A stretch of DNA of 64,000 bases from Chondrus crispus. Taxonomy: Eukaryota; Rhodophyta; Florideophyceae; Gigartinales; Gigartinaceae. The notes under the pieces are model-generated. The model was not told the DNA's origin. It did no database searches and saw nothing but the letters and a program-made list of their open reading frames with translations. Below are positions 38,737 through 49,483 of the stretch, in pieces. Each line of letters starts with the position of its first letter. Positions within the stretch are counted from its first letter, which is position 1. The position numbers and the translations under genes are program-made. Where the stretch lies: assembly GCF_000350225.1 (NCBI RefSeq), contig NW_005178495.1, positions 102,714 through 166,713 on the forward strand, written 5' to 3'.

Positions 38737-41607
38737 TTAAGTTGCGTCCTTCATCAGCGCTAGCGCACAGGGTTGTTCCACCCGCCATATGCATTCTGAT
38801 AAACCGCGTCCCTCGGCAAGCAGAAAGCTGTCCAGTATGGTATCAGCGTTTGGATGTTCAACTTCTTTGGCCTCGTTGTACAGCCGCAACGCCTCTACCG
38901 TATCCTTCTCTACCCCTTCATCACCCCTACTGATTAGATCGGCGAGCTCCACGATCGCATAACTGCTACCGGTTTCGTCAATAACTCTCCGAAGCAGGTC
39001 TGAACCTTTCCTGGCATTTTTGTCCACGCGCGCAAAGCCGTACATTAAAGCAGAGGCGATGACCATCATGGCATCGTACTTCGCGAACAGTTGCACCCGT
39101 TCAGTCATTTCCAAAGCTATTGACACGTTTGGCTCAATTTCACCAGTGCCATACAGAAACACGTGAACAAGAATGATCAACGCCTCTGCGCCTCCTGTGC
39201 CGATAGCCCGCTCTAACACTTCCATCGCTCGAGGAATGTCCTTTTCTACACCTTCAGCCCCATGATAAAGAATATCAGCGAGATTAAAAGATGCAATAAC
39301 CTTTCTTCCCACTATTGTACCAGGCGGCAATCCCCCCCTTCGCACTACATCATGCACCACATCCAATTCCTCATCGCTGGGCACAAAAGCGGGACCTTCT
39401 TCGACACCTTCATTGATAGCGCGCTGATACAACTCAACTGCTCGGGGCGCATCTCGCGGTAAACCGTATCCTCCGTCATTCAAGAGATCGGCAAGACTGG
39501 TGATGGCATCCAAGTTTCCTCCATCGATAGCACGCTCGTACAGCGCAGCTGCCCGCGCAAAATCTGGTTCCACTCCATCACCGCCATCCCGCAATACACG
39601 AGCGAGGCTGGGTATCACATCCAATTCTCCTTCATCGATAGCGCGCTCGTATAATGCGGCAGCCCGCACAGCATCTTGCTCTAAACCTTCGGCACCATAC
39701 CATAGCAAGTCAGCGAGGCGACTCAACGAATTGGGGAACCCACCATTAATCGCAGTATCATACAACACCGCTGCTCGTGCTGCGTCTTGGTCCAATTCTT
39801 CGGCCCCACCTTCCAACAGGCAAGCGAGATTGTGCATGGAAACAACGCTTCCGGCATTTATAGCTTCTTCATACAAATGAACTGCTCGTGTGATATCTCG
39901 CTCCACCCCATCGGCGCCATCTGCCAGCAAAAAAGCGAGATTATTCATAGCATTTGTATGCCCCATTTCGATTCCATGCTCTAGCAACTCAACCGCTCGC
40001 AAAACGTCTCTTTCGACCCCTTCGCCGCCATTCTCGAGGAGAGAGCTTAATTTACTACACGCTTTGGTGCACCCTCCCTCAATAGCTATCTCGTATAACT
40101 CAATCGCTTTTGGAAGATTCGGGTTTATGTCTTCTGTCCCAAATTGCATGATTTCAGCAAAATTGTCTGCAGCACATGCATCGCCGGCATCAGTAGCTCG
40201 TTGAAACAATTCCACTGCTCGTTCAGAGTCTCGTTGTACACCTTCATCCCCTAGCACGAGCAAACAAGCGAGTTTCCCAAATGCGTCTGGTTCACCCAAT
40301 TCAATCGCTCTTTCAAGTAACTCCAATGCTCGTGCCGGATTCCGGTCGAAGCCCTCAACCCCGTTCTTGAGTAAACCAGCATAAATATGCATAACAGTCG
40401 CATCGCCTTCATCGATGGCACGTTCAAAAAGCTTGACAGCTTTGGGAATGTCTGGCAAGACACCTTCGGCTCCAGTCTTCAAAATAAACCCAAGGTTATT
40501 CATAGCAATCGTACATCCCGCTTCAGCAGCCTTTTCGAACAACTGCGCAGCTCTTGGGATGTCCTTCTCTACACCTTCGGCTCCTTTCCAAAGAAGGCAA
40601 GCGAAAGACGTCATCGCATCCACATTCCCTTCGCCAACAGCGTGCTCGAATATCTCCATTGCTCGCACAGTATCGCGCTCTATGCCTTCCTCCCCGTTCA
40701 CTAGCAAGCACGCGTAACCGACTGCAAACTCCACTTCCCCAAAGATCGCTCTTTCAAACAGTCGTCTCGCCCTCGGACCATCCTGTTTCACCCCGCGGGC
40801 ACCTGTGAGCAATATTTCTGCCAGTATATACATAGCTTCATGATTATCGAACAGTTCAATGCATTTCTCGAAAAGCTGAGCAGCCCGTTTCTTGTTTGCT
40901 CTAACCCCGTCGTCACCGCTCTCTAGGAGTTTGGCGAGACACATCATTGATACCTCATCGCCCTGTCTCATTCCCTTTCTGAATAGACGAGCTGCAAGGC
41001 GGGGGTTCCTCTCCACGCCATCTAAATCCCATTCAAGCAGTATTTCACCTAACGTGAACATTGAAGGGATATAGCCCATCGTAGCAGACTTTGAATACAG
41101 AATACGAGCAGCGTGAATATTCTTTTCCATTCCGTATTTGCCAGACTCGTGGAATGTTGCAAGCATATACATGGCGTGAGAGTTTCCTTTCGCAGCAGCT
41201 CTTGAGAAAAGGTCGAGTGCCCTTGGAAGGTCTTGAACCACGCCATCCTCGCCGTGCAACAACGAAAAGGCAAAGCTGACCATGGCGGTTGTGTGTCCCC
41301 CACATTCTATAGCTTGTCGGTACCAGTACGTAGCCGTTCTCACACCGCCGTCTTCCTTGTCTTCAAGGAGGGAGCCTACGATTGCATGGCCACCATTTTC
41401 GGCGGCCGTCAAGGACAATTCTCTCGCGCAGGCTTCATCTTCAGGGAAGGAAATGCCGCAGGCCACCTCCAGCGCAAATTCGTAACATGCAGTAGCGTTG
41501 CCAGCACGCGCAAGAATCCGGTTGTAAATCTTTCGTAAACGCCTCTGCACAATGATGGTGAGAGACACGGCCGGTATGCGAAGATACGTTTTGAAGCAGA
41601 AGCACAT
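38737..41607 (-). CDS. Giant Sel1-like repeat protein (about 21 repeats)
   Basis: 956 residues from ATG 41607. After a short hydrophobic/basic start (MCFCFKTYLRIPAVSLTIIVQRRLRKIY) the whole protein is a Sel1-like (TPR-related) solenoid. I count about 21 units of 36-38 residues, each with LA.LL..G.EGVE.D..RA..L.E.AI..G, for example GAEGVEKDIPRA, GEEGIERDTVRA, GADGVERDITRA and GGDGVEPDFARA. Spacing is regular except for one longer loop (about residues 735-770, VPSDEELDVVHDVVRRGG). Sel1 solenoids are scaffolds, e.g. SEL1/HRD3 in ER-associated degradation, or bacterial SLR proteins. No signal for HRD3-specific domains is seen, so the role is unknown. The repetitive DNA suggests expansion by unequal crossing-over. 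Confidence 0.88.
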   Translation of the reverse strand: MCFCFKTYLRIPAVSLTIIVQRRLRKIYNRILARAGNATACYEFALEVACGISFPEDEACARELSLTAAENGGHAIVGSLLEDKEDGGVRTATYWYRQAIECGGHTTAMVSFAFSLLHGEDGVVQDLPRALDLFSRAAAKGNSHAMYMLATFHESGKYGMEKNIHAARILYSKSATMGYIPSMFTLGEILLEWDLDGVERNPRLAARLFRKGMRQGDEVSMMCLAKLLESGDDGVRANKKRAAQLFEKCIELFDNHEAMYILAEILLTGARGVKQDGPRARRLFERAIFGEVEFAVGYACLLVNGEEGIERDTVRAMEIFEHAVGEGNVDAMTSFACLLWKGAEGVEKDIPRAAQLFEKAAEAGCTIAMNNLGFILKTGAEGVLPDIPKAVKLFERAIDEGDATVMHIYAGLLKNGVEGFDRNPARALELLERAIELGEPDAFGKLACLLVLGDEGVQRDSERAVELFQRATDAGDACAADNFAEIMQFGTEDINPNLPKAIELYEIAIEGGCTKACSKLSSLLENGGEGVERDVLRAVELLEHGIEMGHTNAMNNLAFLLADGADGVERDITRAVHLYEEAINAGSVVSMHNLACLLEGGAEELDQDAARAAVLYDTAINGGFPNSLSRLADLLWYGAEGLEQDAVRAAALYERAIDEGELDVIPSLARVLRDGGDGVEPDFARAAALYERAIDGGNLDAITSLADLLNDGGYGLPRDAPRAVELYQRAINEGVEEGPAFVPSDEELDVVHDVVRRGGLPPGTIVGRKVIASFNLADILYHGAEGVEKDIPRAMEVLERAIGTGGAEALIILVHVFLYGTGEIEPNVSIALEMTERVQLFAKYDAMMVIASALMYGFARVDKNARKGSDLLRRVIDETGSSYAIVELADLISRGDEGVEKDTVEALRLYNEAKEVEHPNADTILDSFLLAEGRGLSECIWRVEQPCALALMKDAT

Positions 41608-41967
41608 CTCTACTTTGAAACGACGGTCGCCAACCGAGGCGGTAGGGGGAACAAAGAGTTCGATGATGCATATTGTTATTGCTCGAAATGCTTTGCTGTG
41701 GTGCCGATGGAAATCTTCATGAAGTGGCTTGGGGGGGGGGGGGGGGTAACCCTCCTACGACAAATGGAAGACTCCGGAAATACACACACAAATCGCAAAT
41801 TGATTCGTACTTTTTTGCGATTACTGTAAAGCACGCCAACACAGCGTTTTGTGTCGCATCAAAGTTTGATTAGTGCCTTGGGAGCAGCACCAGAACATGT
41901 ACCAAATCACCAATTTACCCAGCACATCAACGCAGCCACTCCAATTCCGTTCCTAAGAGAGACATGG

Positions 41968-42095
41968 TTATGTTGGGATGGGCGTTATGTTGGGATGGGC
42001 GTTATGTTGGGATGGGCTCTGTACAACACAACACAGGCTCTACAACACAACACAGGCTCTACAACACAACACAGGCTCTGAACAACACAACACAC
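41968..42095 (+). repeat. Two adjacent minisatellites (17 bp and 19 bp units)
   Basis: Three copies of TTATGTTGGGATGGGCG (41968-42018) are followed by about three to four copies of CTACAACACAACACAGGCT (42019-42095). They end just before the left end of the pogo-like element. Confidence 0.85.
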
Positions 42096-42183
42096 TTGAA
42101 TTCGTGCCAATACAGTCGACCCTGCGCATTAGTGCCGCCCCGTGTAAAGACTAATAATACGGCACTAATTCGGAGCGGCACAA

Positions 42184-42738
42184 TCAGATGGCAGAACCAC
42201 TACCCGGCCAGAACTCTGTTATTAGAGTCTGCTGTTGTTGCCTTTGACCCTGTCTCTCATGCCTAGCTTCGAGAAAAGCTCGTTTTGCGGACCTCAAGTG
42301 CGATAACGCATTGCTCACATCGCACTCCACACCCAGACTCTCCAAAGACCCAAACAACCTTGCTAGCACTACAGCACTCGGTACGGCCCGCCTCTCCGTA
42401 ATTTCGCACTCGTCTTCTGCCACACAATCATCCATCATAGCATCACTGGCAGATTGATTCTGTAGCTCTCCACCAAACTTTTTTGTTCCGAGCGTTGTAG
42501 CGGTTTTGGTCACAATTTGTTGGAGTGAAGGAAGAGAGCGTTTGATGTTTCGGATGGTTCGCTCTGAAATTTTGAACTGACGCATAACTGTGGTATTCGC
42601 ATTCCCGACCTGCAGCAGATGCCCAACCTCGATTTTCTGTGCAATCGTAAGGCGCGTACGCTTCGCTTTGGCTATCTTTTCAGGAATCATGTTAGGGTCT
42701 TTGAGTGAGGTGCCATCACCAATTGAGCTGAGGCGCAT
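42184..42738 (-). CDS. Helix-turn-helix plus PIP-box mini-protein of the pogo-like element
   Basis: 184 residues from ATG 42738; the open frame continues upstream only because it runs into LTR sequence. The N-terminal CENP-B/psq-type helix-turn-helix (about 25-70: KRTRLTIAQKIEVGHLL, NTTVMRQFKISERTIRNIKR) is the DNA-binding part of pogo-family transposases. The middle is acidic (MMDDCVAEDECEITE). The C-terminus has QTLITEFW (170-177), which fits the PCNA-interacting peptide QxxIxxFW. There is no DDE catalytic domain. It could bind the element's ends and PCNA without cutting, hence act as a repressor or tether. The frame is intact. Confidence 0.7.
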   Translation of the reverse strand: MRLSSIGDGTSLKDPNMIPEKIAKAKRTRLTIAQKIEVGHLLQVGNANTTVMRQFKISERTIRNIKRSLPSLQQIVTKTATTLGTKKFGGELQNQSASDAMMDDCVAEDECEITERRAVPSAVVLARLFGSLESLGVECDVSNALSHLRSAKRAFLEARHERQGQRQQQQTLITEFWPGSGSAI

Positions 42739-42769
42739 GAGGAGTGGGCGATGACGACGTCGTCCATGG

Positions 42770-43082
42770 TGTTGGCAGTGTTTGAGAGCTGCGCGCGTAG
42801 GGGGAGGGAAAAAGAACAAAGAAGAGAAATTTATTATGTTCTACGTTCTGGTCCCCCCCCCCCCCCCCCCCCCCCCGATTATTTTCTTGTGGTGATGTCC
42901 TCCCTCTTATACACAAGAAAAGACGGCCTCCACTTGACGGAATAAATGCCTCTTGTCGGGAGATTTCTACTTTGTACACGTGGTACACATGCAGACCAAT
43001 TATTAAACTACAGATTTGGGTGATGTCTCAGGGTATGTCCTGAGGTATGTCTTGGGGTTTGGCCTGGATATCCCTCCCGACA
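42770..43082 (-). repeat. 3' LTR of the Gypsy element
   Basis: 313 bp; contains a run of 24 C on the plus strand. Otherwise almost identical to 49483-49785. Confidence 0.95.
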
Positions 43083-43122
43083 CGACCCCCTCCCCAGACC
43101 CGAACCCGGGCGGGGCATAACA

Positions 43123-43128
43123 TATAAG
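43123..43128 (+). promoter_or_regulatory. TATA-like box for the antisense region of the Gypsy element
   Basis: TATAAG, about 375 bp upstream of the ATG at 43499. Downstream are a perfect hairpin GTGACAC-AATTTA-GTGTCAC (43210-43229), a GTAAGC donor-like site near 43288 and TTTTAG acceptor-like sites near 43450, which could mark a 5'-UTR intron. All inferred from sequence alone. Confidence 0.4.
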
Positions 43129-43498
43129 AGGTATCCTCTGTCTCATCCCGGGGTCCTCCCCAGGGTCAACCAGGTAGGACGTCCACCTTGACGCATTCTT
43201 CATCCCGAAGTGACACAATTTAGTGTCACCATCGACACCCTTCCCCCAATCGCTCCACGTATACACGTGTACAGCTCATCATCACTGTAAGCTTTCACTT
43301 CTATCTTTAACCTACCCACCTTTTCTAATTTTCATACAACTAACTTCGGTATTCCTGCGTTTTTCTTGAAGAACCTGACACCGCGTCAGGTCCTATTTGC
43401 CTCCAGTTTTAGAGATCGCTGATTGCTTGTGTGGCGGTACTCAGGTGAGGTTTTAGTCCTCGAGTCTGCCCCTTGCAAGAAACCTGATCTAAACGAGG

Positions 43499-44677
43499 AT
43501 GGCGAAAACCAAGCAGACGGCGCGCCGCAGTACTGGCGGCAAGGCGCCTCGTAAACAGCTCGGGTCGAAGGCGGCGAGAGTATCCGTTGAAGAGCTCAAC
43601 GCTCGTGAGAGAATAATGTGGCTATTGTCGCAAAGAACGGACTTAATGAAGGTGTCGAAGAATGAAGAAGCTTCGCCTCGTTTTCCGTACCATGTATGGG
43701 TTGGAACGAGGCTGACAAGGTATGACTTGGATTTGACCGAAATGCTCCGCCTTTTTGGTCGACATGTTCTCGTCCACGTAAGTGCGCGAAGAAAGCACGG
43801 GGTCTCGGTAGATGAGTTTTCCAGAGTCGGGTTGACTGAATCGATTGACGATGAGCGTGTTTATGATCACGTGGAGGATGAAACTTGGAATATTGAGTCC
43901 ATCTGCTATAATAGACTCCCAAATAAGTACGTCGCCATCGACGCACGCGACAAGTCGAAGCACGCCATCCTGCTTTATACCTAACAAGTCTGTGGCGGGA
44001 ACAAATCTTCTGGCCACCAGATCCAGAGCGACAAGTTCTACACCAACGGCAGAGACCACTTGTCAGCTTACCTTCTCATTGATGAGTAGTGTCAGAAGTA
44101 TCCTGGGCGCTGGTTGGCAATGTCCACTTCCAGTGCCCGAACAGAGAGCTCTTTGGCGTCTTCTTTCCATCTCCACAACCTTGGTGCTACTCCCTATCAA
44201 GATCGGACTGATCTATGCATCCCAGCTGCCGTTTGCAACTCGATGCGTGCTCTCGGCGCGCGAAAGCTCGCCGATTCGTATTGGAAGCACTTCAAGGAGA
44301 ATGCGAAGTCGTTTGTGCAGCATGGGAGTCTTCCGCGACGTATTCGTGATCTGAGAGATGCCAACAAGCATCTCAAACGAGAGGAAGTAGTTCTCGAGCA
44401 TACCTTCGGATCGGTCCCAACGATAGGCAAACTTCTTGATGTCGAGTCGGGAGTGTTTGTTGTCACGCTTGAGGGGAGTTCAAACAAGTTGCATACGGTG
44501 TGCGTATCTTCAAAGGATCACATCATATTGGATTGTATGGAACCGTACCCCATGCCCTTCTCCCTTCAAGCTTTGAAACTCTGTCTTGTCCGTGCTTCCA
44601 CCACAAGAGCGCTTAGCGCTTCCACTAAGCGTCGCAAACGTCGCAAGCTGAAAGCTGAAAGCAATAAGTCGAAATAG
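43499..44677 (+). pseudogene. Antisense accessory region of the Gypsy element starting with a histone H3-like tail (broken in this copy)
   Basis: The reading region lies on the strand opposite gag-pol, between pol and the 3' LTR. Right after the Met it has AKTKQTARRSTGGK, APRKQLGSKAARVS, matching the canonical H3 tail over about 28 positions: K4, K14, K18, K23 and S10/S28 are kept, position 2 is K, position 9 is R and position 27 is V. The rest is not a histone fold. It contains PYHVWVGTRLTRYDLDLTEM and a Asp/Glu-rich stretch, later GATPYQDRTDLCIPAAVCNS, and a very basic end (TKRRKRRKLK) resembling a nuclear localisation signal. No known family recognised. This copy has about two breaks, so it is a fossil here, or needs splicing. 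It converges on the pol 3' end. Confidence 0.6.
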
Positions 44678-44794
44678 CCACGCTCTTTTCTCTTTTCTTG
44701 CCTATACGGGTTTCATGATAGCTATTGCATATATTCTCTACATGCATTAAACGATTTTATGCCTAAGACTTAGCCTTAAGCTTTAACAAAGGAC

Positions 44795-47700
44795 TTAGGC
44801 TTCGAACTTCATTTCACGATATAGGACGAGTCGGCGAGCATGAATAGGCTTCCTGGATACTCTGCCGTGCTGCGACTCTAGCACATATCGCGGGTGGTGA
44901 ACTTCCAAGATCCGGCACGGGCCGTAGAATTTGGAAACGAACGCGGGCCATTTCGTACCACCGAATGAAGTTCCCCGAGCGACAAGAACTTTGTCTCCCA
45001 CTTCGAAGAAGTGAGACGACGACGCTACGAGCCTCTTTTCCACAGAGGCCCCTGAGCGAACTGCTCGTGGGACAGATCCAGTCAGGAGCTCCAAACGACG
45101 ATGATGGTCTAAGGAAGGAACAACTAGGCTTGCACCTGTCTCTGCGTTGGAATCCAACCGAGGCGGGACCCCATACATTAATTCGAAGGGCGACACGCCG
45201 TTCTTCATGGTACGTCGGCGATATCCATACAGGACCTGGGTGAGTGCTTTGTCCCACTCCATTCCAGTTCCAAGAACTGTCTTACGGACGGCAGCCTTCA
45301 AAGTTCCAACCATTCTCTCTGCTCTACCGTTAGACATGGGAGCGTAGGCGAGGACGGTGCGCCAAGTGATACCGTGCCGAGCCATGAAGCTAGAAACGGC
45401 CGAGGCTGTGAAGCAGGTAGCATTGTCAGAGACAATGGTTCTCGGAGGGCCGAACGAGTACATGATTTCTCTCTTGACGAAGTCGAGAACCACTTGAGCA
45501 GTACTATCAGCAGTGGATAGAGCAATTGGCCATCCTGTGAGGTGTTCGACCGCAACCCACACGAAGCGATTTCCAGACGAAGTGACAGGGAAGGGTCCAG
45601 CAAAGTCAATAGAGAAAACATCAAACAAGCTTGTGATGGGAAAGCGCAAAGTTGTCTTATACCTGGGAATCGGACGTGCCTTCTGACACCCGTCACAACT
45701 CTTCACGTAGTCTCCCACGTCCATACCAACGGTCGGCCACCAGTACCTTTCCCAAAAAAAACCCCTTTCCCTAAATTGACGAGTGGTCTTCAAGTCCCAG
45801 TGACCAATGTCGTCATGGAAACCCTTCAGTACCTTTTCGCGATCGGAAATTGGGACAACAACACGAAGACCATGAATGGTGCGGCGGAACAACTTCGACT
45901 CCCACACTAGAAAGTTCTTCGCATTATTCTTCATGCGAGACTTCCTGTAATCATCCAACCCAACCGGTGTTTCGCCTTGCAGATAGGACATGATATCTTG
46001 GCAAGACTCTTCTAGATCTTCTGGAGAGTAGATCGGGGTCGTGATAGCGAGGGCAAGTTCTCCCTCTTCCTGGCAAGTTGGGTTGTCGCCGGCTTTGGGT
46101 TGAATACGAGAAAGGTAATCGGCTGCACTATTTGCGGATCCACGACTATATTCCACGGTGAAGTCGTACTCGGCTAAGAAGTCTAGCCAACGAGCCAAAC
46201 GACCGTGGATGTCTTTCTTGCGAAAGGCGTAACTAAGAGCCTGGTGATCCGTAACCAACTTGAAAGGTGTAGACGAAAGCACGTAAACACGAAATTTCTT
46301 CAAAGCAAAGATGACCGCAAGCGCCTCACGCTCACAAGCGGAGTACTTGCGCTCAGATGTATTCATAGTACGGCTTGCGTACTGGATGGGGTGTATTTTC
46401 CCATCTTCGTTCTTTTGAGCCAACACAGCCCCGACGGAGACCGATGACGCGTCCGTCTCAACGACGAAGGGCTTCTCGAAGTCTGGGTAAGCCAAGACTG
46501 GCGGAGAAGTTAACTTTACGCGTAGTTCATCAAAGGCTTCTTGCATTTCCCCGGTCCATTTTAATCTGCCGTTTCCGGATGGAGCCGCATGGAGTACTGC
46601 AGCAATGTCCGCAAACTTGCAGATGAAACGACGGTAGTAGCTTGCTAACCCGAGAAAGCTCCTAAGTTCAGTCGTAGTGGTCGGGATCGGTGCATTCCGA
46701 ATTACTTCGACCTTGCTCGGGTCAACGGCAATCCCGCCTTTGTCGACAACATGACCGAGCAACTTGATCTTCGCCTGGGCGAAGCTACACTTTGTCAGCT
46801 TAAGCTTAAGACCAGCCTCGTCAAGCACATCAAATACATGCTGCAGGTGCCGAAGATGTTCTTCTACAGTCTTAGAGAACACCACAACGTCATCGAGGTA
46901 CACACGCACAAACCGCACTCCGCGAAAGATTGTATCCATCATTCTCTGAAATGTCGAAGGCGCATTCATCAATCCAAAGGGCATGACTTCGAACTTATAC
47001 GTCCCGTAGCAACAGACGAAAGTAGTCATTTCTTTGCATTGTTGTGCCATCCGAATTTGCCAGTAACCACTGAACAAATCCAGAGAAGTGAAGTACGCAC
47101 TTCCTTCCAAGTCATCAAATATCTCTTCTATTTTCGGCAAAGGCCATCTGTCTGCTTTCATCTTCTGGTTCAGAGAACGGTAATCAACACAGAAGCGTGG
47201 ATTCCCATCTTTTTTGGATACGATGACGACCGGAAAGGACCATGCGGGGCTGGAAGGCGTGATGATTCCTGCTTCCAGCATTTTGTCCAGCTCTTTCCGA
47301 ACGATTTCGTTATGCAAGGAAGCCATTCTCCTCGCCGAGTGGTAGATCGGATTAGTGTCATCTAACTCGAAATGGTGCTTGATTGGGACTTCAGCAGGCC
47401 GAAGGTCGTCAAGGGATGTAGCAACGATACTCTTACCCATCAGGGCGGTCTCGATGACTGCTTGGGTTTCATCGTCAAGATGCAGAAGTTTTTCCGGAAG
47501 CATTTTCACGACCTTGTTGATAACATTCGAATCAGGTGATTCTACTTCCTCATCTTCTCCGATCGCTCCGTCCAGAGTTCAGTCTAGCTCGAAAGGTTCA
47601 TCGCCGAGGATGGCGACAACATAAGTCTCTTCTTCCGACGAATTTTCTGAGGCGAATGACTCGACATCAGAAGTGAAGTCCTCACTATCAGTCTCCGAAT

Positions 47701-49483
47701 CCGCGACGATAGGACTTACTTGATCAAACTCCAGACTCATTTTCACGGTTTTGTTTCCAATCAACATTCTAACAGACTGGTGACCTAGATCGATGCAGGC
47801 TTGAAGTTCTTCAAGAGTTGGATACCCGATTAAGATATCAACTGGGGATCCTTCAACAACCAAGAAGTTGAGTGAAGTAACAGCGCCATTGAACGTGACA
47901 GAAACTTCCTCGATGGAACCTAAGCAGGTTGTCTTTTGTCCATTGGCGACCGTGATCTTCGTCGAGGTCGGCTTTGGAGACAGAGAGAGCTTCGATGCCA
48001 CAGACGCATTCATAACATTAGGGATAGCTCCTGGGTCTAACAACGCTCTCATTTGTGTCCTGTAGATTTGTACCGAAACTACTTTCAGACGTTTTGGCAA
48101 AGTACCGATCGAAGCAGCTACGGGGCGTCTAGGGCGACTGTTGAACAAACGACGGATCTCTTTCTTGGCCTCGTCGCCATCTCCTCGAATCAGTTGACCG
48201 AATGTCAAACCAGAGGGGGCGTTCGCGAGGGAAAAAACCACGTCGTACTTCCCCGAGTGCTCTTGGACGGCGTTCTTCTTACTTGTCCTCTTCTTTCTTG
48301 TTAGACGGCCGGGCTTAGGAGGTTTCCTCATGTGGTTCGGAGTCCAGTATTTACGCGGGTTGAGAAGGGACGGGATTGGCTCGCCGCCACCATCCTTTTG
48401 CGTCTTGGCCACCGGCTCTCCATTGGCGTTTCTCTTGACTGATGCCACTAACTTCTCATCAGCAGGGAGGTCGTCGTGCGTCACAACACTCACCTGGTTT
48501 CCTGTGGAGCCCGTCGGTGTACCCGACACGGAAATATCCGTCTGGGTCTTCTTAGGAGGGTAGGCACTGCTACTTCCCCTCTGTGGACCAATTCTAGCCC
48601 AACAGCTTGTCTCTGAATGACCAAATGTTCCGCAGCGAGGGCATTTCGTGTCCCTATGCGGATTCGCATCGCATCTATTAGCGCCATGACCCGGTCGTTT
48701 GCAATAAGAACAAGTACAATCGTGGGCGGGGCGGAATGCTGTTGCGTCATCCCTCGACTGATTCTTCTTGATAATAAGGGAAATATCGGCTAGTCGATCA
48801 GCTAAAGCGTCAACCTTCGTCTGGAGTGGAGACAAGGGAGCTTTTGAACGCATCATGACCCTTTTTGACCCACCTTGCCCTCTCGGCTCATTCATACCGT
48901 GCGAGCTCTCTGACCCCTGGTAGCGCGAATTACTCAAGGAGTTCGCCGCCGCTTGAAAGGCGCAGCGACCAGACCAGAAGTCCATGATTGCATCGAATAG
49001 GGCCTTGTAGGTCTTCGCATCTCGATAGATGGCAAACTGGGCCAACTCGAGATGTTCCATCACGGCGTTGCGAAGCAGTCCAAACTTCGCTTCGTGGTTG
49101 AATCCCGCCTTCTCGTAGATACGGTCTGAGTTTCGAAGGGACCCACTGAGATCCCCGAAAGAAAGGCGAGCGGCCATCGCATCCCGAATCACATCTTCAG
49201 GTGATTCAACCGCGGCGAACCGCTCGACCAAGGCCTTCTTGACCTTCTGGTAGTCGGAGCCATCAGCACTGATATCCCCGTTCTTGACAAAGGCTTGATA
49301 AAAGAAGTCGAATGCATCTCCCTCCAGGTAGCGAAGGAGTTCAGATGCCCTTTCTTCGTCCGACTTGCCAGAGGTGGCAACATTCTCGAAGACGAAGAAG
49401 AACTTGTGGACGTCGGCCGGCTTCGACCCGTCAAACTGTGACAGGGAGCCGTCTTCTTTGCCACCCCTCCACAAGAGTACCAT
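44795..49483 (-). CDS. Gypsy gag-protease and pol (looks whole)
   Basis: Reading on the minus strand: gag with two CCHC knuckles (CSYCKRPGHGANRC, CPRCGTFGHSETSC), aspartic protease region (ALLDPGAIPNVMN), RT with VYLDDVVVFSK, RNase H (VVETDASSVSVG), integrase with HHCC finger (CDGCQKARP) and a DDE core, ending in a short GPY/chromodomain-like barrel region (GDKVLVARG, FYGPCRILEV). Gag-protease and pol are in one frame separated by a single termination codon, compatible with the read-through expression some LTR elements use. RT, RNase H, integrase order defines Ty3/Gypsy. Confidence 0.9.

Noticed and set aside
42739-42819. N-terminal extension of the helix-turn-helix mini-protein
   Set aside because: The extension is LTR sequence, present only because of the Gypsy insertion.
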